Positions 40,158 through 49,556 of a DNA stretch of 64,000 nucleotides are shown here, one piece after another. The DNA comes from Roseiarcus sp036513315 (GTDB lineage: Bacteria; Pseudomonadota; Alphaproteobacteria; Rhizobiales; Beijerinckiaceae). The DNA lies in contig DATBZF010000127.1 of the NCBI GenBank assembly GCA_036513315.1, positions 1 through 64,000 on the forward strand. The letters are read 5' to 3'. The position numbers and the translations under genes were made by a program. The notes under the pieces are model-generated. The model ran no database searches and was not told the origin of the DNA. It was given only the letters and a program-made list of their open reading frames with translations. Every line of letters begins with the position of its first letter. Position 1 is the stretch's first letter.

Positions 40158-41156
40158 CTATCCCTTTCCATCCGGCGCTTGCCAGACTTCGCCAGGACGC
40201 AGGACCCGGAACAGGCTCGCTTCGACGTCGGCTTCGACCAGAGCCTTGCTTAGCGCTTCGCCCGGCGCTTCGATCGCCTCGTCCGCGAGCGGGAAAGTTC
40301 CGCAATGATGGGCGATGGCGCTTTGCGCGCCGCAGAGCGCGAAGACCTTGACCGCCTCGGCGGGATCGAGGTGGTAGTCCTTCATGAACCAACGCGGCGC
40401 GTAGGCGCCGATCGGAATCAGCGCCAGACGCGGGGCCCCGTGTTTTTGCCGGACGTCGCGGAAAATCGCGCCGTCGCCGAATCCGGTGTCGCCGATGCAA
40501 TAGATCGCGCCATCCGGCGTCTCGATGACGAAGGCGCACCACAGCGCCATCCGCCGGTCGCCAAGACCGCGCGCCGACCAATGATAGGCCGGCTCGAAGT
40601 GAACCGCGAGCTCATCGGAGAGCGTGACCCGCGCACCCCAATCGAAGGCCTCGCTTTTGAGAGTGGCGTCATGCGCGGCCAGGATCGAATCATTGCCGAG
40701 CGGGACGAGGATGCGCGGTCGGTGTTTCGCGTTCAGCCCCGAAAGCGCCGCGAGGTCGAGATGGTCGTAATGATTGTGCGAAACGAGAACGGCGTCGATC
40801 GCGGGAAGATCTTCAAACGCCACGCCCGGGGCATTGACGCGGGCCGGGCCGATCCATTGCACGGGGCTGGCGCGCCTGGAATAGACGGGATCGACGAGGA
40901 GGTTCAATCCACAGGTCTGAATAAGAAAACTCGCATGGCCGACGGCGACCACGCGCAGCCCGCCGCCCTCGACCCTCGCCGGCGGGCGATCGGCGAACGG
41001 GCTTGGGAAGCTTTTGGGCCAGGGGGCGCGCTTGCCCCCCAATCGCCAGCGCAGGAGATCGCCGAGGCCGCGGTCACTGGCGCCGCCCGCATGAAAGAAA
41101 CGCAAACCGTCAAAATGATCGGAGACAGGGCCCGAATAGTAGCGGTTGCGAGTCAC
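40158..41156 (-). CDS. MBL-fold metallo-hydrolase (NAPE-PLD/UlaG-like)
   Basis: A 332-residue metallo-beta-lactamase-fold enzyme. Zinc ligands are visible as VSHNHYDHLDL (HxHxDH) near residue 127, IAHHCGTFPLADE near residue 285 and the aspartate in IYCIGDTGFGDG. The N-terminal DHFDGLRFFHAGG and VAVGHASFLIQ, together with PVQWIGPAR, resemble the phospholipase D-like NAPE-PLD group of lipid hydrolases. No signal peptide is seen. Substrate unknown. Confidence 0.87.
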   Translation of the reverse strand: MTRNRYYSGPVSDHFDGLRFFHAGGASDRGLGDLLRWRLGGKRAPWPKSFPSPFADRPPARVEGGGLRVVAVGHASFLIQTCGLNLLVDPVYSRRASPVQWIGPARVNAPGVAFEDLPAIDAVLVSHNHYDHLDLAALSGLNAKHRPRILVPLGNDSILAAHDATLKSEAFDWGARVTLSDELAVHFEPAYHWSARGLGDRRMALWCAFVIETPDGAIYCIGDTGFGDGAIFRDVRQKHGAPRLALIPIGAYAPRWFMKDYHLDPAEAVKVFALCGAQSAIAHHCGTFPLADEAIEAPGEALSKALVEADVEASLFRVLRPGEVWQAPDGKG

Positions 41157-41195
41157 TGACAGCGGACGCCGCGAGGAATGAGCGCCATCGGCGTA

Positions 41196-42176
41196 TCAGG
41201 AATGTCCGACCACTGCTTTGGGCTGATAGGGCTCCTCCAGCCTGGCGATGGTTCGCGCATCGAGCTTCAACGACAGGGCGGCGATCGCGTCGTCGAGATG
41301 GTGCGGCTTGGAAGCGCCGACGATCGGCGCCGTCACATAGGGTTTCGACAGGACCCAGGCCAATGCGACGAGCGCCGGCTTCACGCCAAGCTTTTCGGCG
41401 GCTTCCACGACCCGTCGGCGAATCGTCTCGTCCTGCCGGGAACCAAGGCCGAGCGTGGCGCTATATTGGTCCGAACGGCCGCGCACCGTCGAAGCCTTGT
41501 CGCCAAGGCCCGAGCCCGCCAGATAGCCTCGCGCAAGCGGCGACCAGGGAATGACGGCGATATTCTGATCGGCGCAGAATTTCATCATCTCGCGTTCTTC
41601 TTCGCGATAGATGAGATTGTAGAAATTCTGCATCGAAACGAATTCGGCGAGGCCTTTTTCGCGCGCAACTGAAATCATGCGCGCGAACTGCCAGGTCCAC
41701 ATCGAAGACGCCCCGACATAGAGCGCTTTGCCGGCGCGCACGACGTCGCTCAGCGCCTCGACCGTTTCCTCGACGGGGGTTTCATAGTCGAAACGGTGGA
41801 TCTGATAGAGATCGACATAGTCCGTCCCGAGCCGGCGCAGCGAGGCGTCGATCGCTTCCATCACATGTTTGCGCGACAGGCCGCGCGCATTGACGCTGGG
41901 CCCCATCGGGTTGAAGAGCTTGGTGGCGATGACAACCTCGTCGCGCCTAGCGAAATCCTTGAGCGCCCTGCCCAGTATTTCTTCGCTGACCCCCACCGAA
42001 TAGATGTCGGCAGTGTCGAAAAAGTTGATCCCCTTCTCGAGCGCTTCCTTAATGAAAGGCCGCGAAGCTTCCTCCTCCAGCACCCATTCGCGCCACTGGG
42101 TGGAGCCGTAGGTCATGCAGCCCAGGCAAAGCTTCGACACTTTCATTCCGGTCTTGCCAAAGCGGGCGTAGTCCAT
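41196..42176 (-). CDS. Aldo/keto reductase
   Basis: NADPH-dependent oxidoreductase of 326 residues. It has MDYARFGKTGMKVSKLCLGCMTYG, the catalytic tetrad in FFDTADIYSVG (Asp, Tyr), IATKLF (Lys) and YQIHRFDYETPVEE (His), and VPLA-like WSPLARGYL plus a C-terminal cofactor-binding APIVGAS. Resembles YajO/YghZ-type reductases. AGGAG precedes ATG 42176; a longer frame to 42254 is not favoured. It lies between a metallo-hydrolase and a MarR-type regulator. Confidence 0.92.
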   Translation of the reverse strand: MDYARFGKTGMKVSKLCLGCMTYGSTQWREWVLEEEASRPFIKEALEKGINFFDTADIYSVGVSEEILGRALKDFARRDEVVIATKLFNPMGPSVNARGLSRKHVMEAIDASLRRLGTDYVDLYQIHRFDYETPVEETVEALSDVVRAGKALYVGASSMWTWQFARMISVAREKGLAEFVSMQNFYNLIYREEEREMMKFCADQNIAVIPWSPLARGYLAGSGLGDKASTVRGRSDQYSATLGLGSRQDETIRRRVVEAAEKLGVKPALVALAWVLSKPYVTAPIVGASKPHHLDDAIAALSLKLDARTIARLEEPYQPKAVVGHS

Positions 42177-42346
42177 TTGAATCTCCTCATCGCCTTGCGG
42201 GGGATCGCCGGTCGGGATTTTATAGAGCCGGAGCGGACATTGCGCCCAGTTCATTCGCTCCTTGGTGAGAAAACATTCTCGTGAACGCGCGCAGCGTCGT
42301 CCCGAGACTTCCCGGTTTCATGAAGCGGGGTTCAATCGATATTCGT

Positions 42347-42913
42347 TCACAAAGTGGCTGCAGCGCGAGCGGCCTGGTCGTATTGGCCGGAGAGCGCGCG
42401 CAAGGTGCTCGCCAGCTCGCCGAGCGCCGATTCGTTCAAGCCGATCGACTTGACGGTCTGGACGAGAAGCTCTTCGCGAATCTCGTGATATCTCTGACAG
42501 GCGGCGGCGCCTTTCGCGGTAATGCCGACGGCCTTTTCCTTGCCGATCTTCTCGCCCCTCACCAGGCCGAGCCGCTCCAGTTTCTTGAGCGCGTAATTGA
42601 CGGTATGCGTATCCTCGACGCTGAGCACCAGGCAAATATCGGCGAGCCTCTTCTTCTTGCCGCGATGATTGACATTGTGCAGCACCAGGACGTCGAGAGG
42701 GGAAAGATCGACGAATCCCGCCGCGTCCGCGCAGCGGGTCATCCAACGGTGAAAGGCATGGCTGAGCAGAATGAGCCCGAACTCGAATTCCGACAGCGCG
42801 GGACTGGCGCCCTCGGCCAGATGCGCGGAGGACACGACGAAACCGACGGCGCCGGGGCCTGAGCCCGCGGCGGCCTCTTGCGTTTTCTCGCTAATCTCCG
42901 TTCGTTTCGGCAT
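42347..42913 (-). CDS. MarR-type winged-helix transcriptional regulator
   Basis: A 188-residue regulator. The winged-helix core lies at about 70-160: LSPLDVLVLHNVNHRGKKKRLADICLVLSVEDTHTVNYALKKLERLGLVRGEKIGKEKAVGITAKG, given here in description only as recognition helix TVNYALKKLERLGL and wing EKIGKEKAVGIT. The N terminus is longer than usual (Ala/Ser/Gly-rich, about 30 residues). The ATG at 42913 (MPKRTEIS) is chosen over 43015. It could act on the neighbouring aldo/keto reductase or MFS/5-oxoprolinase genes, but no matching operator is proven. Confidence 0.85.
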   Translation of the reverse strand: MPKRTEISEKTQEAAAGSGPGAVGFVVSSAHLAEGASPALSEFEFGLILLSHAFHRWMTRCADAAGFVDLSPLDVLVLHNVNHRGKKKRLADICLVLSVEDTHTVNYALKKLERLGLVRGEKIGKEKAVGITAKGAAACQRYHEIREELLVQTVKSIGLNESALGELASTLRALSGQYDQAARAAATL

Positions 42914-43065
42914 GGCTTGAGTCCCGTCCGATGGCGCAGCCAGACCTAGAGACATTGGGAGGATATCGCAAGGACTGGCTGGAATGGGCCGCATTTGCCG
43001 CATGTCCGTTGCCATGGACGGGACCTGGTGATCGGCCGCCGCCAGGGCGGCCGAAACTACGCCGT

Positions 43066-44325
43066 CTATGCCGTCGCGGACGCTGCGGAAAGGTCAGCAT
43101 AAGACGACAGTTCGCGGCCCTTCGTCTCCGGCAGAAGCAGCGCGGCCACAAAGACCAGGCCATAGGCGCCCGCAGCGAATAAGCCGATGGCGCCGCCAAG
43201 TCCAAGCGACGAGGAAGCGAGGCCGACCAGGGCGGGAAAGAAAGCGGCGAGGCCACGTGCGACATTGTAGCAAAATCCCTGGCCGGCTGCGCGCAGCTCG
43301 GTGGGATACATTTCAGTCAGAAGCGGTCCCATCCCACTGAAGATTCCAGAGGCAAAGAAGCCAAGCGGGAAGCCCAGCGCCATCATTATCCCGTCCGATA
43401 CCGGCAGGTGGGTATAGGCGTAAACGATGGTCCCCGAGCCGATCGCGAAAATGATGAAGCCCAGCCGGCGGCCGATCGCGTCGTTCAGGTAAGCGCTGGT
43501 GACATAGCCGAAAAAACTGCCGGTAACGACTACGATCAGATAGCTGAAACTTCCGATCACCGTAATATGGCGCTCAGTCTGCAAAAAGCTCGGCAGCCAC
43601 GTGCTGATCGCATAATAGCCGCCTTGCGCGCCGAGGGCGAGCAAGGAACAGCGAAACGTAGTCCACCACAGATGCGGGCCAAAGATCGCCATCGTGCCGG
43701 GCCGCGATGCGTTCTGAGCATGAGCTTTGGCGAACACTTCCGGCTCCTGGACATGACGGCGAATGAGGAATGTCGTGAACGCCGGCAATATCCCGATCAA
43801 GAACAGGCAGCGCCAGGCGTAGTCCTGCGGGACGAAAGTGAGTATGAGCGTCGCGAGCGTCACCGCGACGCCCCAGCCGACAGCCCAGGAGCCTTGAACG
43901 AAGCCAACGACTTTGCCGCGGTCGCTGGCCCTCACGACCTCGCCGATCAGCACCGCCCCCGCCGCCCATTCGCCGCCGAATCCGAGCCCCTGCAGGCCGC
44001 GACAGACGAGCAGCCCCCAGAAGCCGGTCGTCAGGCCGCAGAGCGCTGTGAACACCGCGAACCACAAGACTGTGATTTGAAGGGTGCGAACGCGCCCGAG
44101 CCTGTCGGCGAGAATTCCCGCCAGCCAACCGCCGACGGCCGACAGGACCAGCGTGCCGGTGGCGATGATCCCGGCTTCGCTTTTGGCGATGAAACCGACA
44201 CCGATCAGGACCGGGATCGCCATGCTGTAAATTTGCACATCGAGCGCGTCCAGCGCGAAGCCGCCGAAACACGCCCAAAAAGTCCGCCGTCCATCCACCC
44301 CAAGATTGCGATACCAACTGAACAT
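43066..44325 (-). CDS. MFS transporter (metabolite:H+ symporter-like)
   Basis: A 419-residue, 12-helix major facilitator protein. Motif A is present as GWLAGILADRLGRVRT, motif B-like RGLQGLGFGGEWAAGAVL, and the second-half LNDAIGRRLGF. The FGGEWAAGAV element is typical of the sialate/aromatic-acid/organic-acid symporters. It is divergent from a 5-oxoprolinase gene, so a pyroglutamate- or hydantoin-like substrate is a reasonable guess. GGAGGGG precedes ATG 44325. Confidence 0.88.
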   Translation of the reverse strand: MFSWYRNLGVDGRRTFWACFGGFALDALDVQIYSMAIPVLIGVGFIAKSEAGIIATGTLVLSAVGGWLAGILADRLGRVRTLQITVLWFAVFTALCGLTTGFWGLLVCRGLQGLGFGGEWAAGAVLIGEVVRASDRGKVVGFVQGSWAVGWGVAVTLATLILTFVPQDYAWRCLFLIGILPAFTTFLIRRHVQEPEVFAKAHAQNASRPGTMAIFGPHLWWTTFRCSLLALGAQGGYYAISTWLPSFLQTERHITVIGSFSYLIVVVTGSFFGYVTSAYLNDAIGRRLGFIIFAIGSGTIVYAYTHLPVSDGIMMALGFPLGFFASGIFSGMGPLLTEMYPTELRAAGQGFCYNVARGLAAFFPALVGLASSSLGLGGAIGLFAAGAYGLVFVAALLLPETKGRELSSYADLSAASATA

Positions 44326-44355
44326 TCTAACCCCTCCGTCAATAAAATATCGATG

Positions 44356-44385
44356 ATATACGTATATTTTGTTGACGTTGTCAAC
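44356..44385. promoter_or_regulatory. Palindromes between MFS transporter and 5-oxoprolinase
   Basis: ATATACGTATAT (44356-44367) is a perfect 12-base palindrome and GTTGAC-GTT-GTCAAC (44371-44385) a perfect 6-3-6 inverted repeat. Both lie in the 107-base space between the divergent genes, in an AT-rich patch unlike the flanks, and are candidate operators. Confidence 0.55.
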
Positions 44386-44432
44386 ACGACGTGACAGTTG
44401 TCCGCAATTTCGCGCTACGCTAGGAGAATCAG

Positions 44433-47400
44433 ATGCAAACGCCGCCGCTATTTGACGCCGAGACAGACGCTGACGCTCGCTCCGGGCCAACCCGACCGGA
44501 GGCGTCTGGAAGCGTTGAGCGCGACGGCGGCGGCCAGGACGGACAGCGCTGGGATTTCTGGATCGACCGCGGCGGCACGTTCACTGATGTCATCGGCAGG
44601 GATCCGCGGGGCCGTCTGCACGCGCGCAAATTGCTGTCGGAAAATCCCGCCTATAGCGACGCCGCCGTTCAAGCCATCCGCGACCATCTCGGCCTGGCGC
44701 CGGGCGAGGCGATCCCCACGGGCGCCGTTGGCGTCGTGAAAATGGGAACCACCGTCGCCACCAACGCTCTGCTTGAACGCAGGGGCGAGCGGACGCTTCT
44801 GGTGACGACGCGTGGTTTTCGCGATGCGCTCGAAATCGGCTATCAGGCGCGGCCTAAAATATTCGCCATGAACATCATCAAGCCGGAGCAGCTTTACGCC
44901 GACGTCGTTGAGGTCGATGAGCGCGTGCTCAGCGACGGAACGATCGGGAGGGCCCCGGATCTCGCCGCGATCGGGCGCGATCTGGCCGCGGCCAAGGAGC
45001 GCGGGTTCGACGCGATCGCCATCGTCTTCATGCATGCCTATCGCTATCCCGAACATGAGCGGCAGGTTGCGCGTCTCGCGCGTGAAATGGGCTTTGGCCA
45101 GGTGTCGGTCAGCCACGAATGTTCGGCGCTGATCAAACTGGTGGGGCGCGGCGACACGACGGTCGTCGACGCCTATCTCTCGCCGATCCTGGCGCGCTAT
45201 GTCCAGCGCGTGTCGAACGAGCTGGACGTCAAGCGCACCGGCGCGCGCGTGATGTTCATGATGTCGTCGGGCGGATTGACCGCGGCGGAGCTGTTCGCCG
45301 GAAAAGACGCGATACTTTCCGGCCCCGCCGGCGGCGTCGTCGCGATGGCGCAGACCGGGCGCAGCGCGGGCTTTGACCGCGTGATCGGCTTTGACATGGG
45401 CGGCACATCGACCGATGTCGCTCATTTTGACGGTGAATACGAACGCGCCTTTGAGACCGAAGTCGCCGGCGTGCGCATGCGCGCGCCCATGATGATGATC
45501 CACACAGTCGCGGCGGGCGGCGGCTCGGTCCTTCACTACGATGGCGCACGGTTTCGCGTCGGTCCGGATTCGGCGGGGGCCAACCCCGGCCCCAGATGTT
45601 ACCGGCGCGGCGGCCCGCTCGCGGTGACAGACGCCAATCTGATGACCGGCAAGCTGATCCCCGATTTCTTTCCGAAAATCTTCGGGCCCGGCCAGGACGA
45701 ACCGCTTGACCGGGAGAGCGTCGCGCAGGCTTTCGCGAAAATGGCGCGCGAGGTCGGCGACGAGCGAAGCGCCGAGGAAGTCGCCGACGGCTTCCTAGCC
45801 ATCGCCGTCGCCAAAATGGCCGAGGCGATCAAGAAAATATCGGTCGAGCGCGGCTATGACGTCACGCGCTACGCGCTCAATTGTTTTGGCGGCGCCGGCG
45901 GTCAGCACGCCTGCGACGTCGCCGACGCGCTATCCATCAAGACGGTGTTGATCCATCCGCTCTCGTCGCTGCTGTCGGCCTATGGCATGGGCCTCGCCGA
46001 CATCAGCGCCAGCCGCGGCCAGGGCGTCGAGGAGCCGCTGGAGGCGGCGGCGCTGGAGCGCATCGCGCGCCTGGCGCGGGCGCTCGGCGACGAGGCGATT
46101 GCGGAAGTCGAGAGCCAGGGGGTCGCGCGCGCCGATATCGCGCTGCATGTGCGCGCACAATTGCGCTATGCCGGTTCGGACACAGCGCTCGAAGTGAAAT
46201 CGGCGAGCGCCGAGGCGATGCGCCGTGAGTTCGAGATCGCGCACAAGGCGCGTTTCGGATTCATCGAGCCCGCCAATGACCTGGTGATCGAAGCGATCAA
46301 TGTCGAGGCGGTCGGCGGCGCAGCGCGGTTTGCCGAAAGCGCTGAGCCTGTATCCAGCGTGGAAGCGCCCAAGTCAGAACGCGCCACGCGTTTCTTTTCC
46401 AACGGCGCATGGCGGACAGCGGGCGTGTTCAGGCGCGAAAATCTCGCGCTTGGCGCGCAGGTCGACGGCCCCGCGCTGATCATCGAGCCGCACCAGACGA
46501 TTGTCGTCGAAGAAGGGTGGCGCGCGCAGATCACGCAAAAGAACCATGTCGTCTTGCAGCGCGTCGCCGCGCTGCCGCGACGCGAGGCGATCGGCGCCAA
46601 GGCTGATCCGGTGATGCTGGAGATCTTCAACAATCTCTTCATGTCGATTGCCGAACAGATGGGCGTGACGCTGCAGAACACCGCCTATTCCGTCAACATC
46701 AAGGAACGGCTCGACTTCTCCTGCGCGGTATTCGATCGCCGCGGCAGGCTTGTCGCCAATGCGCCGCATATGCCGGTGCATCTGGGATCAATGGACCGCT
46801 CGGTCGAAACGGTCATCCGGCTCAATGAGGGACGCATCCACCCTGGCGACGTATTCGCGCTCAACGCGCCCTATAACGGCGGCACTCATCTGCCGGACAT
46901 CACTGTCTGCACGCCGATGTTCGATGAGGAGGGCAAGACGATCCTGTTCTGGATCGCCTCGCGCGGTCATCACGCCGATGTCGGCGGCATCGCGCCGGGA
47001 TCGATGAGCCCGCGCGCCACCAATATTCTCGAAGAAGGCATCTATATCGACAATTTTACGCTGGTCGCGCAAGGACGTTTTCGCGAGCGCGAACTTTATG
47101 CGCTGCTTGAAGGAGGCCCCTACCCCGCCCGCAATCCGTTGCAGAACGTCAATGATCTGAAGGCGCAGATCGCCGCCAATGAGAAGGGCGCGCAGGAATT
47201 ACGGCGCATGGTCGATCAGTTCTCGCTGGCGACGGTTGAGGCCTATATGGGCCATGTCCAGGACAATGCCGCCGAGAGCGTGCGCCGAGTCATCGACTGG
47301 CTGAACGACAGTGAATTTTCCTACGAGATGGATCAGGGCGCCGTCATCAAGGTGAAGATCAAGGTCGACCGGGAAAAGCGTGAAGCCACCGTCGACTTCA

Positions 47401-48134
47401 CGGGAACTTCGCCGCAGCAGCCGACCAATTTCAACGCGCCGGAACCCGTGGCCAGGGCGGCGGTGCTCTATGTGTTCCGTATGATGGTGCAAGACGAGAT
47501 TCCGATGAACGCCGGCTGTCTGCGGCCGATCCACATCATCATACCGGAAGGATCGCTGCTATCGCCGCGATATCCGGCCGCGGTGGTCGCCGGCAATGTC
47601 GAGACTTCGCAGGCGGTCACCGATACCCTATTTGGCGCTCTCGGCGCACTCGGTTCGGCCCAGGGCACGATGAACAATCTGACATTCGGCAATGAGCGTT
47701 ATCAATATTACGAGACGATCTGTTCAGGCGCGCCGGCGGGACCAGGCTTCAACGGGGCCAGCGGCGTGCACACGCATATGACCAATTCGCGGCTGACCGA
47801 TCCGGAAGTGCTGGAATCGCGCTTTCCCGTCGTGCTGGAGGATTTTCACATCCGTCGCGGCTCCGGCGGCAAGGGGCGATGGCGCGCCGGCGACGGCACG
47901 ATGCGTAAGCTGCGCTTCAGAGAGCAAATGGATCTGTCGCTGCTGACCGGCCATCGCCGAGTGCCGAACTTCGGTATGGAAGGCGGCGAACCGGGCCAAC
48001 TGGGGCGTAATTTCGTCGAACGCAATGGCGGCCGGATCGAAGAACTCGAGGGCTGCGCGCAGACCGTATTGGAAGCGGGCGAGGCGATCGTGATCGTCAC
48101 GCCGACCGGGGGCGGTTGGGGAAAGGCGGAATGA
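44433..48134 (+). CDS. 5-oxoprolinase (fused hydantoinase A/B type)
   Basis: A 1233-residue ATP-dependent enzyme predicted to open 5-oxoproline to glutamate. The N-terminal half is HyuA-like: FWIDRGGTFTDVIGRDP near residue 33, MGTTVATNALLERRGERT near residue 104 and GFDMGGTSTDVAHFDG near residue 323. The C-terminal half (from about 725, VMLEIFNNLFMSIAEQMG) is HyuB-like with NAPYNGGTHLPDITV and RGHHADVGGIAPGSMSP. Fusion of both halves in one chain is the eukaryotic/proteobacterial OPLAH layout. AGGAG precedes the ATG. Hydantoin or N-methylhydantoin hydrolysis is possible too. Confidence 0.93.
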   Translation: MQTPPLFDAETDADARSGPTRPEASGSVERDGGGQDGQRWDFWIDRGGTFTDVIGRDPRGRLHARKLLSENPAYSDAAVQAIRDHLGLAPGEAIPTGAVGVVKMGTTVATNALLERRGERTLLVTTRGFRDALEIGYQARPKIFAMNIIKPEQLYADVVEVDERVLSDGTIGRAPDLAAIGRDLAAAKERGFDAIAIVFMHAYRYPEHERQVARLAREMGFGQVSVSHECSALIKLVGRGDTTVVDAYLSPILARYVQRVSNELDVKRTGARVMFMMSSGGLTAAELFAGKDAILSGPAGGVVAMAQTGRSAGFDRVIGFDMGGTSTDVAHFDGEYERAFETEVAGVRMRAPMMMIHTVAAGGGSVLHYDGARFRVGPDSAGANPGPRCYRRGGPLAVTDANLMTGKLIPDFFPKIFGPGQDEPLDRESVAQAFAKMAREVGDERSAEEVADGFLAIAVAKMAEAIKKISVERGYDVTRYALNCFGGAGGQHACDVADALSIKTVLIHPLSSLLSAYGMGLADISASRGQGVEEPLEAAALERIARLARALGDEAIAEVESQGVARADIALHVRAQLRYAGSDTALEVKSASAEAMRREFEIAHKARFGFIEPANDLVIEAINVEAVGGAARFAESAEPVSSVEAPKSERATRFFSNGAWRTAGVFRRENLALGAQVDGPALIIEPHQTIVVEEGWRAQITQKNHVVLQRVAALPRREAIGAKADPVMLEIFNNLFMSIAEQMGVTLQNTAYSVNIKERLDFSCAVFDRRGRLVANAPHMPVHLGSMDRSVETVIRLNEGRIHPGDVFALNAPYNGGTHLPDITVCTPMFDEEGKTILFWIASRGHHADVGGIAPGSMSPRATNILEEGIYIDNFTLVAQGRFRERELYALLEGGPYPARNPLQNVNDLKAQIAANEKGAQELRRMVDQFSLATVEAYMGHVQDNAAESVRRVIDWLNDSEFSYEMDQGAVIKVKIKVDREKREATVDFTGTSPQQPTNFNAPEPVARAAVLYVFRMMVQDEIPMNAGCLRPIHIIIPEGSLLSPRYPAAVVAGNVETSQAVTDTLFGALGALGSAQGTMNNLTFGNERYQYYETICSGAPAGPGFNGASGVHTHMTNSRLTDPEVLESRFPVVLEDFHIRRGSGGKGRWRAGDGTMRKLRFREQMDLSLLTGHRRVPNFGMEGGEPGQLGRNFVERNGGRIEELEGCAQTVLEAGEAIVIVTPTGGGWGKAE

Positions 48135-48148
48135 AGCGGACGCATGAC

Positions 48149-48168
48149 GGGCCGCCGCGCAGCGGCCC
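48149..48168. terminator. Bidirectional hairpin between 5-oxoprolinase and mbfA
   Basis: GGGCCGC (48149-48155) pairs perfectly with GCGGCCC (48162-48168) around a 6-base loop, between two convergent stops. It is a likely shared terminator. Confidence 0.55.
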
Positions 48169-49130
48169 TAACTGCTGCCGATCATAATTCCCGCCGCGAG
48201 CACCAGGCCGCCGCCAAGCATCACTTTGGCGGCGGCGGCCAGCGGCGGCGTCTTCATATATTTCCACTGGATCAGCGCGATCGCGATGAGTTCGATCACG
48301 ACGACGATGCATGCGATGAAAGTCGCCGTGTAGAAGTTCGGAATGAGATAGGGCAGCGTGTGGCCGATGCCGCCGGCGAACGTCATCAGCCCACAGGCGG
48401 CGCCGCGCAACAACGGCGCGCCGCGCCCCGACAGCTTGCCATCATCGGCCAGAGCTTCAGCGAAACCCATCGAAATGCCAGCGCCGATCGAGGCGGCCAT
48501 GCCGACGAGGAAGGCGTTCCAGGGGTTGTGCGTCGCGAAAGCGGCGGCGAACACCGGCGCCAGGGTCGACACCGAGCCGTCCATCAGACCGACCAATCCG
48601 GGCTGAATGATCTGCAGGATGAAGCGCCGCCTCGCGTCATCATCCTCGCTGGCGCGCACCTCGCCGGGCAGGCGCGTCGCCTCGATGCTGGCCGCGACAC
48701 TCTCATGCGCCTCTTCCGCCGCCGCCAGATCGCCAAGCAACCTGCGGACGGCGGCGTCGGTGGTGCGGCTCGCCGCCTGCTGATAGAACCGGGCGGCGTC
48801 CTGCTCCATCTGCCGCGCCTGACGGCGCACGACATCGATCCCAAGCGGCCTCAATTGCCAGATCGGGCGCCGATGCACCCAGCCGCGCACATCCTGCCTG
48901 CGAATGAGGGGGATGTGATCGCCGAATTTCTGGACGTAGAGATCGATCAATTGACGGCGATGCTCGCTCTCCTCGGCGGCCATATCGGTGAAGACAAGCG
49001 CGCTGCCGGGATAATCGTCCCTGAGGCCCTCGGCGAAGTCAGCGTAAATGCGCCCATCCTCCTCTTCGCTGCTGATCGCCAGCGCCAGAATCTCGCGCTC
49101 GCTGAGGTCGGCGAAGGTCCGCGTCGTCAT
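48168..49130 (-). CDS. mbfA: Membrane-bound ferritin MbfA (ferritin-like/VIT1 iron exporter)
   Basis: A 320-residue protein joining an N-terminal ferritin-like (erythrin-vacuolar) domain (about 1-165, with ISSEEEDGRIYADFAE, MAAEESEHRRQLIDLY, and AAEEAHE) to a C-terminal VIT1/CCC1 domain of about five helices (GLVGLMDGSVSTLAPVFAAAF onward). In Bradyrhizobium and Agrobacterium MbfA exports iron and protects against peroxide, and Irr represses it under iron limitation. An Irr-like box lies about 90 bases upstream. The ATG at 49130 (MTTRTFADL) is chosen; the longer frame runs through the promoter. Confidence 0.93.
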   Translation of the reverse strand: MTTRTFADLSEREILALAISSEEEDGRIYADFAEGLRDDYPGSALVFTDMAAEESEHRRQLIDLYVQKFGDHIPLIRRQDVRGWVHRRPIWQLRPLGIDVVRRQARQMEQDAARFYQQAASRTTDAAVRRLLGDLAAAEEAHESVAASIEATRLPGEVRASEDDDARRRFILQIIQPGLVGLMDGSVSTLAPVFAAAFATHNPWNAFLVGMAASIGAGISMGFAEALADDGKLSGRGAPLLRGAACGLMTFAGGIGHTLPYLIPNFYTATFIACIVVVIELIAIALIQWKYMKTPPLAAAAKVMLGGGLVLAAGIMIGSS

Positions 49131-49167
49131 CTTTGCTCCCGAATTTTGCCAAATCGTCGCGCGGCTC

Positions 49168-49196
49168 TTGTCGCGGGACGCGGTGATCGGTATATA
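49168..49196 (+). promoter_or_regulatory. Probable bfd promoter
   Basis: TTGTCG (49168-49173), a 17-base spacer and TATATA (49191-49196) point toward bfd. The Irr-like box begins about 22 bases after this -10 element, so it would sit downstream of the transcription start. Confidence 0.5.
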
Positions 49197-49217
49197 AGGC
49201 CTTGAGAAACCTATAGT

Positions 49218-49234
49218 TTTTAGCGATTCTAAAC
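49218..49234. promoter_or_regulatory. Irr-like iron control box between mbfA and bfd
   Basis: TTTTAGCGATTCTAAAC reads on the other strand as GTTTAGAATCGCTAAAA, an imperfect version of the rhizobial ICE motif TTTAGAA-N3-TTCTAAA. It sits 13 bases before the bfd start. On the mbfA side it falls between a weak -35 (49233-49238) and a TATAGG -10 (49210-49215), where binding would block transcription. Confidence 0.6.
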
Positions 49235-49246
49235 TACGCGGCGCCG

Positions 49247-49519
49247 ATGATTGTATGTTCCTGCAACGTTCTGTCCGATACGCAAATCCTTGCAACGCTG
49301 AAAAGCGAGGACGCCGGGCGTCCGCGCTCGCCGGTCCAGGCCTACGGTTGCCTCGGGTGCGCGCCCCAATGCGGCCGCTGTCTGATCACTGTCCGCGCAT
49401 TGCTGGCCCAGGCGCGCGGCGCCAATTGCAACGTCGGTTGCCCAGCGTGCCCTGGCGCTGAACATCATGGCCACGAACACGCGCCCGCTCCGGCGCCCTT
49501 CCTGATCGCCGCCGAATAA
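49247..49519 (+). CDS. bfd: Bacterioferritin-associated ferredoxin (Bfd), Cys/His-rich form
   Basis: A [2Fe-2S] protein of 90 residues that reduces the bacterioferritin core to release iron. Ligands are C4 and C6 (MIVCSCN) and C42 and C45 (CGRC). An extra CLGC pair (C35, C38) precedes them, and the tail adds C61, C65 and C68 plus a HHGHEH stretch, making it longer than the roughly 65-residue E. coli protein. Similar extended forms are recalled from other alphaproteobacteria. It is divergent from mbfA and 117 bases upstream of bfr. Confidence 0.9.
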   Translation: MIVCSCNVLSDTQILATLKSEDAGRPRSPVQAYGCLGCAPQCGRCLITVRALLAQARGANCNVGCPACPGAEHHGHEHAPAPAPFLIAAE

Positions 49520-49556
49520 AGCCCGGCCCCCCGGCCTTGCCTCGCCAAATCGCGCG

